The notes: generated from the sequence alone by a model not told the origin. DNA of 64,000 bases from JAEUMD01 sp036768475 (GCA_036768475.1 DAIPMW010000008.1:62001-126000); one strand, 5' to 3'. Counted from the stretch's first letter, positions 23,412 to 32,212 are shown. Translations and numbers: made by a program.

Positions 23412-24026
23412 TCAATGGGCGTGCTGTCGAAGGCGGATCTGTTCGCCGATGCGCTTCAGGAACCATCCGAGCTGCATCAGCCCTTCCGGCCAGGGGCCGT
23501 GTCCGGAATCGACGTTGATGTGTCCGGCCGGCCCGGCTTCAGACAAAGTCGCACCCCATTGCCCCGCAAGCTGCTTTGCTCGCGCAAGGCTGCAATAGGG
23601 ATCGTTTGCCGAGGCGATCACATGGACCGGGAAGGGCAGGGGAGCGGTCGGCAGCGGCGCGAAGCCATGCGCGGCATTGTCGAAGGTGTAGCCAGCCGTG
23701 ACCGGCCACCGCGACGCATTGTCGACATCCGCGGGCGCGACGAGGAAAGCGCCCGCAATGGCCGAAGCCGGCAGTTCGCGCACCGCATGAATGACGGTCG
23801 CCACGCCAAGGCTGTGCGCCACGAGCACCAACGGCAAGTCGGTCTCGGATTTCGCGACGGTGCTGATGAGCGTCCCGACCCAGCGGTCGCGGTCGGGATG
23901 AAACCAGTCTTCCTGCTCGACGCGGCGTGCCGTCTTCAGGCTGCGCTGCCAGCGCGTCTGCCAGTGGTCCGGGCCCGAGCTCGACCAGCCCGGAACGATC
24001 AGCAGTTCGACTTCTGATGTTTTCAT
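23412..24026 (-). CDS. RBBP9/YdeN-family serine hydrolase
   Basis: 204 residues from ATG 24026. Alpha/beta-hydrolase of the small RBBP9/YdeN type: VPGWSSSGPDHWQTRW near the N-terminus, nucleophile elbow VAHSLGVAT (S in GHS-like AHSLG), acid region ASANDPYC, and His in GHINVDSGHGPWPEG. Predicted cytoplasmic esterase-like enzyme with unknown natural substrate. The next gene upstream on the strand (crotonase family) is 82 bp away, so co-transcription is possible. Confidence 0.88.
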   Translation of the reverse strand: MKTSEVELLIVPGWSSSGPDHWQTRWQRSLKTARRVEQEDWFHPDRDRWVGTLISTVAKSETDLPLVLVAHSLGVATVIHAVRELPASAIAGAFLVAPADVDNASRWPVTAGYTFDNAAHGFAPLPTAPLPFPVHVIASANDPYCSLARAKQLAGQWGATLSEAGPAGHINVDSGHGPWPEGLMQLGWFLKRIGEQIRLRQHAH

Positions 24027-24108
24027 TGGTGGCCGTTCAGTAATTGCGTCAATGGTGAGGTCATGGTCGTGGCGGCAACTCGCTTTGCCGGGGGCCGCGC
24101 TGAGCCGC

Positions 24109-24924
24109 TCAACGTCCGCGCCAGTTCGGCTTCCGCTTGCCGAGGAAGGCTTCCATGCCCTCGCGGAAATCCTGCGAGGTGTAGCACATCGCAATGAGAT
24201 CCTCGTCCTGACCACGCAACTGGGATTCGCCGAGACGCCGCAGTCCCTCTTTGGTCGCGCGCAAGGTCAGTGGCGCATGCCCTGCGACGAGACGCGCCAA
24301 AGAACCCGCACGCTCCATCAGCGCGGCGTGATCCGGCACGACTTCGCTGACGAGGCCGACAGAAAGAGCCTCGGGTGCCTCGATCAACCGCGCGGTAAAA
24401 AGAATTTCCCTGGTGCGTGCCGCTCCGATCAGGGTTGCGAGCCGGCCGAGATTGTTGATCGACAAGCAGTTGCCCAGCGTGCGCGCGATGGGAAAGCCGA
24501 AACGCATGTCGGCCGTGGCGATGCGCAGGTCGCAAACCGCGGCGATCGCGGCACCGCCGCCCGTACAGGCGCCTGCAATCGCAGCGATCGTCGGGATCTT
24601 GGTGGTTTCGATCGTCCGGAGCACGCGGTCCATCTTCGTCTCGTAGGCGAGAGCCTCTTCACGAGTCTTTACGTGACGAAACGCGGCGATATCGGTACCC
24701 GCGCCGAAAGCCTTGTCGCCAGCGCCTGTAATGATCAACGCCTTGACCTGGCCGTCGGGCTCGATGCCGCCGCAGATCTCGGCTAACCGGTCATACATCG
24801 CCAGTGTCAGCGCGTTGCGTGCCGCCGGCCGGTTGAGTGTCGCCGTGGCGATCCCGTCCGCCGCGATCTCGTAGAGCAGTTCGTCGGTTGGCGCGGTATC
24901 GTCCTCAGGTATCATCGGCGGCAT
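24109..24924 (-). CDS. Crotonase-family protein lacking both hydratase glutamates
   Basis: 271 residues. Oxyanion-hole elements are present (FGAGTDIAAF at about 73-82; GACTGGGAAIAAVCD at about 118-132). However, the two catalytic glutamates of enoyl-CoA hydratase are replaced: Ala126 (GGGAA instead of GGGCE) and Ile146 (FGFPI instead of FGxPE), at the expected spacing of 20. It should therefore not be a simple hydratase. An isomerase, a hydrolase-type crotonase or a non-catalytic protein is more likely. It probably shares a transcript with the RBBP9-like hydrolase. Confidence 0.85.
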   Translation of the reverse strand: MPPMIPEDDTAPTDELLYEIAADGIATATLNRPAARNALTLAMYDRLAEICGGIEPDGQVKALIITGAGDKAFGAGTDIAAFRHVKTREEALAYETKMDRVLRTIETTKIPTIAAIAGACTGGGAAIAAVCDLRIATADMRFGFPIARTLGNCLSINNLGRLATLIGAARTREILFTARLIEAPEALSVGLVSEVVPDHAALMERAGSLARLVAGHAPLTLRATKEGLRRLGESQLRGQDEDLIAMCYTSQDFREGMEAFLGKRKPNWRGR

Positions 24925-25060
24925 TACAAATCCTTTCTCATATGTTTGGCAGGCGGCGGTGTCAGGAGCGGGAGTTCAAAACCCAGCATACTGTTCGAGC
25001 ATAGCAGCAGGCCTTGGGCAACCGCTGGCGCAGATGATGCCTTGGTGGAGATATGGGGCT

Positions 25061-26362
25061 CTATCCCGCAGGTGAACGGTCTGCTCCGATATCGGCCGCC
25101 TCCACGGCTCCCGTCTCGACGCCGCTTTCGGGATCCTGCGGAATGGGAGGCGCAAGGCTCGCCGGCACCGGTTCGAATTCGCCCGTCTGCTCGGCAGCCG
25201 GCGCGGCCCGTACCATCACCCGCGCAATGCTGAAGGCCATGAGGACCAGTGCTGCAAGCGCCGTCAACTCGAACAATGCCGAAGCGCCCAGATGTGACAT
25301 CGCCAGCGAGGCGGCGATTGGCCCGATCATGGCACCCACGCCGAATACCAGCAGCAGACCGCTTGCCACTTCGACCGCGGCGCCGGTCTCGGCCGCGTCA
25401 TTCGCATGCGCATTGCAGATTGAATAGAGCGTCAGCAGGCAGCCTCCGTAAAGGAAGCTGAGGACGAGAAACGTGGCGCGTGATCCGCTCGGGTCCACTA
25501 CTGCGAGCCACGCCGACAGCGCGGCAAGCGCCGCCGCGATACCAATGAGGACCACGCGCCGGTCCGTGAAATCCGAAAGCCGGCCAAGCGGCCATTGCAA
25601 CACCATGCCGCCAACCACCACGATCGTCATGAAGTTGGCGATGCGGAAGACATCGAGCCCGATGGCCTGACCGTAGGTCGGCGCCATGCCCCAGAATGCG
25701 CCGTTGGTCAGCCCCGCCAGCAGCGTGCCGACGAGGGCCACCGGTGACACCTGATAAAGCCGCTTCAAGTCGAGCTTCGGTGTTGTCGGCGGTGGCGGCG
25801 CTTCCGTGCGCGTCAGCGCCACCGGGATGACCGCCAGTGACAGCAGCACCGACGACAGGGCAAACAATGTGAAGCTGCCAGGCTCTGCAACGTTGATGAG
25901 TTGTTGGCCGAGTCCGATCGAGCCGAGGTTGATCACGAGGTAGACCGAAAGCAACCCGCCGCGTTGTTCGCGCGTGGTTGCCCCGTTGAGCCAGCTTTCC
26001 ACGACCAGATAGAGGCCAGCCAGTGATGCACCTGTAACGATGCGCAACGTGAGCCACGACCACGTCTGCGGTTCGATGGCGTGCAGGATCGCGGTGCCCG
26101 AGGCAAGGCTGGCCAGCAGCGAGAAGGTGCGAATATGACCCACCCGGATGATGGTTCTGGGTGCCAGCCAGCAGCCCGCGAGATAGCCAATGAAGTAACC
26201 CGACATTACGAGCCCCGTCTCGACGGTCGAGAAACCCTCGATTCCAGCTCGCACGCCGATCAGCGTATTCTGGAGACCCATGCCGATCAGCAATAGGGCG
26301 AGGCTCATGAGGAGCGCGCCGAAGATGCGGACGTGTGAGGCAAGCATTACGTTCTTCGTCAA
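25061..26362 (-). CDS. MFS transporter, YcaD-like
   Basis: 433 residues with twelve predicted TM helices: FGALLMSLALLLIGMGLQNTLIGVRA, TVETGLVMSGYFIGYLAGCWLAP (cytoplasmic loop motif around APRTIIRVGH), and later LLAGLTNGAFWGMAPTYGQAIGL and GRLSDFTDRRVVLIGIA (motif A of the second half). The C-terminal 50 residues are P/E-rich and cytoplasmic. Substrate unknown. Start 26362, with a second Met at 26347. It is divergent from the SoeB-like gene. Confidence 0.88.
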   Translation of the reverse strand: MTKNVMLASHVRIFGALLMSLALLLIGMGLQNTLIGVRAGIEGFSTVETGLVMSGYFIGYLAGCWLAPRTIIRVGHIRTFSLLASLASGTAILHAIEPQTWSWLTLRIVTGASLAGLYLVVESWLNGATTREQRGGLLSVYLVINLGSIGLGQQLINVAEPGSFTLFALSSVLLSLAVIPVALTRTEAPPPPTTPKLDLKRLYQVSPVALVGTLLAGLTNGAFWGMAPTYGQAIGLDVFRIANFMTIVVVGGMVLQWPLGRLSDFTDRRVVLIGIAAALAALSAWLAVVDPSGSRATFLVLSFLYGGCLLTLYSICNAHANDAAETGAAVEVASGLLLVFGVGAMIGPIAASLAMSHLGASALFELTALAALVLMAFSIARVMVRAAPAAEQTGEFEPVPASLAPPIPQDPESGVETGAVEAADIGADRSPAG

Positions 26363-26961
26363 TGGTGAGCCGCAGTGAACTGCGGTTCAGGTCCAATCAT
26401 CCACCGGGAGGTTCTCCTGGCACAAAGTGGCTCTCCTGGCACGAATAAGAGAACCGACGAGCGTTGCAGGCGCGCTTTTCGAAGCTGCCGTTGCAGCGGA
26501 ACTGCTATTGCCCGAACGTGTTCAAACCGGGTCACCGGGGTCGCGTTCGCAGAACCGGTGCGACGAAACCGCGCCCGATCCCGCGAGGGATCCTGGGTCA
26601 TGAACTCGGATAGGCGGCAGCTTGCCAGAAATAGAACCAAATATCCGTATTTTAGCAACGACATAGCTGTGAATTCACGCGGGACATGCTAACACGCTGC
26701 AGTGCGGCACGCAGAGCCGTGCCACAGGCTTGATCGCTTTACCGGAACACGAGTATTCAAAAACGTGAATGTTTTGACATATGGCCGCTGTGGTGCCGAG
26801 CGCCCAAGAGAAGGTGCACGTCATTGGAGCAGTTATCCGGCGGCGGAAGTCGGCACCGGTTTTGCGATCGCGAAATTCGTCTGAGTGTGCTGCAAGGTCG
26901 GATCGAACGTCCTGATCTGAGCGGCATTGGTGGGCGCCACTGGGCGCGGGAAGGAGACCTG
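26363..26961. other. Intergenic region ahead of soeBC-like genes
   Basis: 599 bp between the divergent MFS gene and a 20-codon leader. I looked for remnants of the molybdopterin catalytic subunit that normally precedes soeB/dmsB and found none: no Fe-S or molybdopterin motifs in any frame. The short frames present have no family-like features. A TTGACA at about 26774 has no convincing -10 partner. Confidence 0.4.
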
Positions 26962-27024
26962 ATGGTGATGGCGCTGTTTGACGCCCCGGCACCAACTTTT
27001 GCTTCACGGGGAGGCAGCAAATGA
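26962..27024 (+). CDS. 20-codon mini-ORF translationally coupled to the SoeB-like gene
   Basis: ATG 26962 follows a strong Shine-Dalgarno (GGAAGGAGACCTG) and ends in TGA 27022-27024, overlapping the ATG of the next gene (ATGA). The peptide MVMALFDAPAPTFASRGGSK has no known relatives that I recognise. It could be a leader peptide, the last scrap of a deleted upstream subunit, or simply a ribosome entry device for the gene behind it. Confidence 0.4.
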   Translation: MVMALFDAPAPTFASRGGSK

Positions 27025-27776
27025 CAACGTTGCCCGATAAGACCGGGAAGAAACTGGGCCTCCTCATCGATCTCGATATCTGCGTCGGGTGCCAGGCCTG
27101 CGCGACGAGCTGCAAGGAGTGGAACACGGGCGGCTATTCCGCACCGCTGTCCGACCTCGACCCCTACGGCCGCGACCCGAACGGAGCCTGGCTTAACCGC
27201 ATCCATTCCTACGAGGTCAGCGCCAACGGTGCGTCCCGCACCGTCCATTTCCCCCGCTCCTGCCTGCATTGCGAGACGCCCGCCTGCGTCACCGTCTGTC
27301 CGACGGGAGCCTCCTACAAACGCCAGGAGGACGGCATTGTGCTTGTCGATCCCGACAAGTGCATCGGCTGCAAGTTGTGCTCCTGGGCATGCCCCTATGG
27401 TGCGCGCGAGTACGACTACGCCGATGGCGTGATGAAGAAGTGCACGCTATGCGTCGACCGGATCTACAATGTGCACCTGAAGGAAGAGGATCGCATTCCC
27501 GCCTGCGTCAGAGCCTGTCCGACCGGGGCACGTCACTTCGGCGACTACGCTGATCCCGACAGCAATGTCTCCAAGATCACCCGCGAGCGCGGTGGCTATG
27601 ATCTTCTGCCGGACATTGGCTACAAGCCCGTCAATAAGTATCTGCCTCCCCGTCCGCGGCGCGACGCCGTAACGAATGAGGACGCCAAGGCAGCGGTCGC
27701 GCGCGGCCCCCTGCCCACCGACGGTTCGAAGCTCGAGCGGCTCTTCCAGTGGGCTGACAAGATGCTGACCCGCTGA
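27021..27776 (+). CDS. Four-cluster ferredoxin subunit, SoeB/DmsB-like
   Basis: 251 residues with sixteen cysteines in four groups: C21-C24-C27-C31, C81-C84-C89-C93, C114-C117-C120-C124 and C141-C144-C162-C166. This is the pattern for four [4Fe-4S] clusters in the electron-transfer subunit of DMSO-reductase-family molybdoenzymes. The ending (RGGYDLLPDIGYKPVNKYLPPRPR) is very like SoeB of the sulfite dehydrogenase SoeABC. The anchor subunit follows after 18 bp. No catalytic molybdopterin subunit is encoded on either side, which is unusual. Confidence 0.88.
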   Translation: MTTLPDKTGKKLGLLIDLDICVGCQACATSCKEWNTGGYSAPLSDLDPYGRDPNGAWLNRIHSYEVSANGASRTVHFPRSCLHCETPACVTVCPTGASYKRQEDGIVLVDPDKCIGCKLCSWACPYGAREYDYADGVMKKCTLCVDRIYNVHLKEEDRIPACVRACPTGARHFGDYADPDSNVSKITRERGGYDLLPDIGYKPVNKYLPPRPRRDAVTNEDAKAAVARGPLPTDGSKLERLFQWADKMLTR

Positions 27777-27794
27777 GGGCACCAGGAGGAACAC

Positions 27795-28742
27795 ATGCAT
27801 CCCGCCTATTCGGTGATCCTATTCACCACCTCCTCAGGCGCAGGACTGGGGCTTATATTCTGGATTGGGCTCGCCAATCTGCTGGGTCTGCTGCCATCAT
27901 CCTCAGCGTTCGGCTACTTCTCTGTGGGCCTTGGATTGACGCTGCTCAGCGTCGGACTCCTGTCCTCGACGTTCCATCTGGGTCGCCCGGAACGGGCCTG
28001 GCGCGCCTTCACCCAATGGCAATCCTCGTGGCTTTCGCGCGAAGGCATTGCTGCCAGCGCCATCTACCTGCCCGCCATCGTCTTCGCCATCGGCTGGGAT
28101 CTCTACGGCGAAACCGGCGGCATGGTCGCCATTGCCGGACTGGCCATGTCGGCACTGGCGATCATCACGCTTTACACGACAGGCATGATCTACGCTTCGT
28201 TGCCCACCATCAGGCAGTGGAACCAGCCTCTGACGACGCCCAACTATATCGTACTTGGGCTGGCATCAGGCGCGGTGCTGCTGCAACTATTGCTTGCGAT
28301 ATTCGACCACGTGCCGCTGTGGGCGGTCTGGGTATCCATCATCAGCCTCACCGCCGGCTGGGCGATGAAAACACTCTATTGGATGGCGATCCTGCAGCAG
28401 GAGCCGCGCTATGATGTCGGCGCAGCGACCGGCCTGGGCCGCTTCGGTAGCGTACGCCATCTCGATCCGCCACACACCATGGCCAACTTCGTCATGCGCG
28501 AGATGGGCTATTCGGTTGCGCGCAAGCACGCCAACAAGCTTCGCCGCATGTCCGTTGCATTGGCGTTCGTGGCACCTGCCGTCCTCACTGTCGCGATGCT
28601 GGTCAGCGGCCCGGATCTCGATATCGTGCTGGCGCTGTTGGCGGCGCTGTCGATGGCAATGGGTCTGGTCATGGAACGCTGGCTGTTCTTCGCCGAGGCC
28701 GAGCACGTTTCGATGCTCTTTTATGGCCGCGACGCCGCGTGA
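27795..28742 (+). CDS. DmsC/SoeC-like membrane anchor subunit
   Basis: 315 residues, start after AGGAGGAACAC. About eight TM helices; characteristic fragments are FTTSSGAGLGLIFWIGL, LLSSTFHLGRPERAWRAFTQWQSSWLSREG, and a C-terminal WLFFAEAEHVSMLFYG. It should anchor the four-cluster subunit in the membrane and exchange electrons with quinone. It forms a tight two-gene unit with the SoeB-like gene. The closest functional analogue is SoeC of sulfite oxidation or DmsC; the direction of electron flow cannot be told without the catalytic subunit. Confidence 0.85.
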   Translation: MHPAYSVILFTTSSGAGLGLIFWIGLANLLGLLPSSSAFGYFSVGLGLTLLSVGLLSSTFHLGRPERAWRAFTQWQSSWLSREGIAASAIYLPAIVFAIGWDLYGETGGMVAIAGLAMSALAIITLYTTGMIYASLPTIRQWNQPLTTPNYIVLGLASGAVLLQLLLAIFDHVPLWAVWVSIISLTAGWAMKTLYWMAILQQEPRYDVGAATGLGRFGSVRHLDPPHTMANFVMREMGYSVARKHANKLRRMSVALAFVAPAVLTVAMLVSGPDLDIVLALLAALSMAMGLVMERWLFFAEAEHVSMLFYGRDAA

Positions 28743-28822
28743 GCGCGCCAACGAAAGGATATCCAGAGTCGCAAAGCCTGACCTGCTCTCAGGCGTGGAC
28801 GCTGCCGCGATGAGACGCGATC

Positions 28823-29899
28823 TCACCCGCGCCGATCGCCGTTGCCGTCGCGATAAACGTGTGTTCGTCCTGAGGGGTCGATAACGCGGCGCTCGCCTGT
28901 CGCCGGATCGAGCGCCCCCACGTGATCGGAATTGATCGGCACCTTGCCGTGGCCTCCGGGGATATCGAGCACGTAGGTTGGAAGTGCCGCTCCCGATAGT
29001 CGCCCGCGCAGTTCAGCCATCAGCCGCATGCCCGCCTCCAGTGTCGTGCGCAGATGGCTGGTGCCGGGCGCCAGATCGCCATGATGCAGATAGTACGGCT
29101 TTATCCGGCAGGCGAGGAGTGCGCGCAGCAACGCCTCCAGAGCAGCCACGTCGTCGTTGACGCCCTTGAGCAGCACCGTTTGCGACAGCATCGGCACGCC
29201 CGCATCGACGAGACGGGCAATTGCTGCGCGCGCCGCCGTTGTCAGCTCGCGAACATGGTTCGTGTGGAGTGCGACGAACACTGCCTTGTCGGTTGCGGTA
29301 AGAGCTGCAACGAGATCCTGCGTGATGCGTTCCGGCGCCACCACCGGCACGCGGCTGTGCCAGCGGATCACCCGCACGTGCGATATTCCGTCGAGCGCCT
29401 GCGTCAGCTCCGCCAGTCGGCGCGGCGAAAGGATCAACGGGTCGCCGCCGGTGACGATCACCTCGAAGATCTGAGGCTGGTTGGCAATGTAGGCGAGTGC
29501 CGCTGCCAGCTCGTCATTGCTCAAGGACGCTGCACCGCTGAGCCCGACGGTCTCACGCCGGAAGCAGAACCGGCAATAGACCGGGCAGACGTTGGCGAGC
29601 TTCAGGAGGACGCGGTCGCAATAGCGATGCACGATACCGGCGAGTGGGCTCTTTGCATGATCTCCGATCGGATCGCTCAACTCGTCAGCCGTGGTTTGTA
29701 GCTCCGCTTCGCTCGGAACGAACTGCCGTGCGATCGGGTCAGATGGGTCGGCGGTATCGATCAGCGACGACATTGTCGGGGTGATCGCGACCGCATAGCG
29801 GTTGGCTACCGCAGCGACGCCGTCGCGCTGCTCTGCGTGAATCAGTCCGGCCTCGACGAGAGCGTCAGCCGTTCGCAACGTGGTCAGTGCTTTGTTCAT
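28823..29899 (-). CDS. epmB: EF-P (R)-beta-lysine synthase, radical-SAM lysine 2,3-aminomutase family
   Basis: 358 residues. Radical-SAM motif C105-x3-C109-x2-C112 (NVCPVYCRFCFRRE) and PLP lysine near K319 in GGHGKVPINSDH; the mid-part VIVTGGDPLILSPRRLAEL is conserved in the family. EpmB converts alpha-lysine to (R)-beta-lysine for transfer onto EF-P by EpmA. The assignment over catabolic lysine aminomutase rests on the short length and on epmA and efp immediately upstream. Same strand as epmA, 56 bp behind it. Confidence 0.92.
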   Translation of the reverse strand: MNKALTTLRTADALVEAGLIHAEQRDGVAAVANRYAVAITPTMSSLIDTADPSDPIARQFVPSEAELQTTADELSDPIGDHAKSPLAGIVHRYCDRVLLKLANVCPVYCRFCFRRETVGLSGAASLSNDELAAALAYIANQPQIFEVIVTGGDPLILSPRRLAELTQALDGISHVRVIRWHSRVPVVAPERITQDLVAALTATDKAVFVALHTNHVRELTTAARAAIARLVDAGVPMLSQTVLLKGVNDDVAALEALLRALLACRIKPYYLHHGDLAPGTSHLRTTLEAGMRLMAELRGRLSGAALPTYVLDIPGGHGKVPINSDHVGALDPATGERRVIDPSGRTHVYRDGNGDRRG

Positions 29900-29955
29900 G
29901 ACCCTCGCCCGTGCTCAATCCCGGCTCTCTTGGACCCGAAATCCGATGCCTGCAA

Positions 29956-31047
29956 CTAATCCCTCGCCATAGGCGTCCAGATCACGTCGTCGATATGCTG
30001 TGCACCGGCCGCCAGCATCACCAGGCGCTCGAAGCCCAGTGCGCAACCCGAAGCGGGCGGCATCCTGGCGAGTGCCGCCATGAAATCCTCGTCGATCGGA
30101 TAACGCTCGCCGTGGATGCGCTCCTTCTCATCCATGGCGGACTCGAACCGATGGCGCTGCTCCAATGGATCGTTCAACTCGCCGAACCCGTTGGCGAGTT
30201 CCACACCGCATGCATAAAGCTCGAAACGCTCAGCGACGCGTGGATCGTGCCGGCCGGTTCGTGCGAGTGCAGCTTCAGGTATCGGATAGTCGTGCAGGAT
30301 CACGGCGGGGCGCGCGGCTTCAGAATCGGAGCAGAGCATCGGCTCGATGCGTTCCACGAGCACGCGCGTGAAGATGTCCGACCAGGTATCGTCGGCAGCG
30401 ATTCTGACGCCACGCGCCTCGGCTGCGCGGGCAAATGCATCTCGGTCCGCAGCGCCGTCGCGGAATGCTTCATCCAGGAGTCGGATGCCTGCGGAGGCAT
30501 TGAAGGCTGCGTCGAGCGTGATCGGGGTCGGCTCTGCGAAAGGATTGCAATGGCGTCCCTGAAAACTCCATCGCGTTGAACCGGTCGCCTCCGCCGCGAT
30601 CCGCAAAATCGCCGTGCAATCGGCCCAAAGGTGTCTGTAGTACCCTGTGTCTGACGCGGCAGTGTCGGTCCGATACCATTCGAGCATCGTGAACTCGGGA
30701 TGATGCAGGCGCCCGCGTTCGCGGTTGCGGAAAACAGGCGCGAAGGTGAAGATCTTTGCTTCGCCGGCGGCGAGCAGCTTCTTGCACGCGAATTCCGGCG
30801 AGGTGTGCAGAAAATAGGGCTCGCGGCGAAGGTCGGGTTGGATGAGCTCGGTCCTGAAGGCGTGCAGGTGCGTCTCGTTCCCGGGTGAGACCTGCAGGCA
30901 GCCTGTATCGACCTCGACGAAACCCTCGGCCTCGAACCAGGCGCGGATCGCGCTCTTGATACGCGAGCGCGCCATGAGGAAGGGGCGCCGGTCGGCGTGG
31001 CGGTCAGGGTGCCACCAGGGCAGGGGTTGCGGCGACGATGGGGACAT
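29956..31047 (-). CDS. epmA: Elongation factor P-(R)-beta-lysine ligase
   Basis: 363 residues, a class II lysyl-tRNA-synthetase-like catalytic core without an anticodon domain (GenX/PoxA/YjeA). Motif 2 is FRNRERGRLHHPEFTMLEWYR and motif 3 is ALGFERLVML; VELANGFGELNDP is the amino-acid pocket. The enzyme activates beta-lysine and attaches it to Lys34 of EF-P. It is divergent from efp across 212 bp and followed by epmB, so donor synthesis, ligase and target are encoded together. Confidence 0.95.
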   Translation of the reverse strand: MSPSSPQPLPWWHPDRHADRRPFLMARSRIKSAIRAWFEAEGFVEVDTGCLQVSPGNETHLHAFRTELIQPDLRREPYFLHTSPEFACKKLLAAGEAKIFTFAPVFRNRERGRLHHPEFTMLEWYRTDTAASDTGYYRHLWADCTAILRIAAEATGSTRWSFQGRHCNPFAEPTPITLDAAFNASAGIRLLDEAFRDGAADRDAFARAAEARGVRIAADDTWSDIFTRVLVERIEPMLCSDSEAARPAVILHDYPIPEAALARTGRHDPRVAERFELYACGVELANGFGELNDPLEQRHRFESAMDEKERIHGERYPIDEDFMAALARMPPASGCALGFERLVMLAAGAQHIDDVIWTPMARD

Positions 31048-31259
31048 GAACTCTCGAGTGAACGGCAGTCTGGGCGCGCGACCGGGCCCCTATGTGCCCC
31101 GCAATAGGGCGGAAACGGCCGCAAGGTGCAAGCCGCCGCACTTGGCCTTGGCCGCTAGAAAGGCTATGAACCGGGCCGAATCTGTCCGATGAGGCACTGG
31201 CGCGCAAGCCAAGCCGCGCCCGGATGACCCCATTTCACCAATATTCGGAGTACGCTTCC

Positions 31260-31829
31260 GTGGTCAAAATTATCGCCAGCTCAGTTCGCAAGGGCAACGT
31301 CCTCGACCTCGACGGCCGCCTCGCCGTCGTGATTTCGGCTGAGAATATCCATCCTGGCAAGGGCACGCCGGTCACCCACCTCGAGCTTCGCCGGATCGCC
31401 GACGGCGTCAAACTCGTCGAGCGCTACCGCACGACCGATCAGGTGGAGCGCGCCTTCGTAGAGGAGATCGACTATAACTATCTCTTCGAGGATGAGAGCG
31501 GCTACACGTTCATGCATCCGGAGACGTACGATCAGATCCTCGTCTCCAGGGACGTTTGCGGCGATCAGGCCCAGTGGCTCCAGGAAGGCATGACCTGCAA
31601 GCTGTCCTTGCACGAGGGAAATCCGATTGCCATCGAGCTGCCGCAGCGCGTGACGCTGGAGATCGTCGAGGCCGATCCGGTGGTGAAGGGGCAGACGGCT
31701 TCCTCATCCTACAAGCCGGCCGTGCTTTCGAACGGTGCCCGCATCATGGTGCCTCCGCACATCGGTGCAGGAACGCGCGTTGTCGTGATGACGGCGACGG
31801 GCGAGTACGTCGAGCGTGCCAAGGATTGA
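31260..31829 (+). CDS. efp: Translation elongation factor P
   Basis: 189 residues from GTG 31260 (CGGAG, 9-bp spacing), which restores the canonical start MVKIIASSVRKGNVL; an in-frame ATG at 31224 would add 12 residues. The modification loop HPGKGTP places the acceptor at Lys34. Domains II/III carry YNYLFEDESGYTFMHPETYDQ and the EF-P signature KGQTASSSYKPAVLSNG. EF-P relieves stalling at polyproline. Its beta-lysylation is expected from EpmA/EpmB encoded divergently. Polyproline runs in neighbouring proteins (MltG, SPOR proteins) are plausible clients. Confidence 0.95.
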   Translation: MVKIIASSVRKGNVLDLDGRLAVVISAENIHPGKGTPVTHLELRRIADGVKLVERYRTTDQVERAFVEEIDYNYLFEDESGYTFMHPETYDQILVSRDVCGDQAQWLQEGMTCKLSLHEGNPIAIELPQRVTLEIVEADPVVKGQTASSSYKPAVLSNGARIMVPPHIGAGTRVVVMTATGEYVERAKD

Positions 31830-31888
31830 TTGGCGCTCGTCCGGCACCGCGCGTGTTAAGGTTCGCCCCTTGATCGTATTGCAATCCC

Positions 31889-31923
31889 CAGACCCGCGCT
31901 GTTGAGCTCGGGGTCCTGTTTTT
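31889..31923 (+). terminator. Possible terminator of efp
   Basis: CAGACCCG (31889-31896) can pair with CGGGGTCCTG (31909-31918) with two bulges, followed by TTTTT. The stem is imperfect. Confidence 0.4.
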
Positions 31924-31960
31924 GTGCGTGCAACGAGCCATCTGCGTGGCATGAACCCGT

Positions 31961-32053
31961 CGCGATCAAGGGCCGTGATTGAGGCTCTCAAACAAAGAGA
32001 TGGAGCAGGCCACAACGGCCTGAGGTGTTTCAATCAAGACCTGACCTGCTCTA
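31961..32053 (+). repeat. Family B repeat, copy 2
   Basis: GCCGTGATTGAGGCTCTCAAACAAAGAGATGGAGCAGGCC then CAACGGCCTGAGGTGTTTCAATCAAGACCTGACCTGCTCTA. It matches the copy at 14677 block by block but lacks the intact 16-bp left hairpin. It fills the convergent gap between efp and the DUF3309 gene, and its TCTA end provides the TAG stop of the latter. Confidence 0.85.
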
Positions 32054-32212
32054 GACCCGCCCCAACAGGGCCAGGATCAGCAGGATGATCAGCAGTGTGC
32101 CAAGGACACCGGAGGGTCCGTAGCCCCAGCCCCGGCTGTAACCCCAGTTAGGCAGCGCACCGATCAGCACGAGAATCAGGATGATGATAAGGATCGTTGA
32201 GAGAGGCATCAT
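32051..32212 (-). CDS. DUF3309 small membrane protein
   Basis: 53 residues from ATG 32212 (a second Met follows at 32209; AAGGGAAG ribosome-binding site). MPLSTILIIILILVLIGALP then NWGYSRGWGYGPSGVLG, then TLLIILLILALLGRV: two hydrophobic helices around a Trp/Gly/Tyr loop, which is the DUF3309 pattern. Function unknown; such proteins are common in Rhizobiales and often stress-induced. The TAG stop lies in the end of a family B repeat. Confidence 0.8.
   Translation of the reverse strand: MMPLSTILIIILILVLIGALPNWGYSRGWGYGPSGVLGTLLIILLILALLGRV

Noticed and set aside
29956..31047. Truncated lysyl-tRNA synthetase pseudogene
   Set aside because: The protein is the right length and motif set for EpmA, with epmB and efp adjacent, so it is a complete EF-P ligase rather than a broken lysS.
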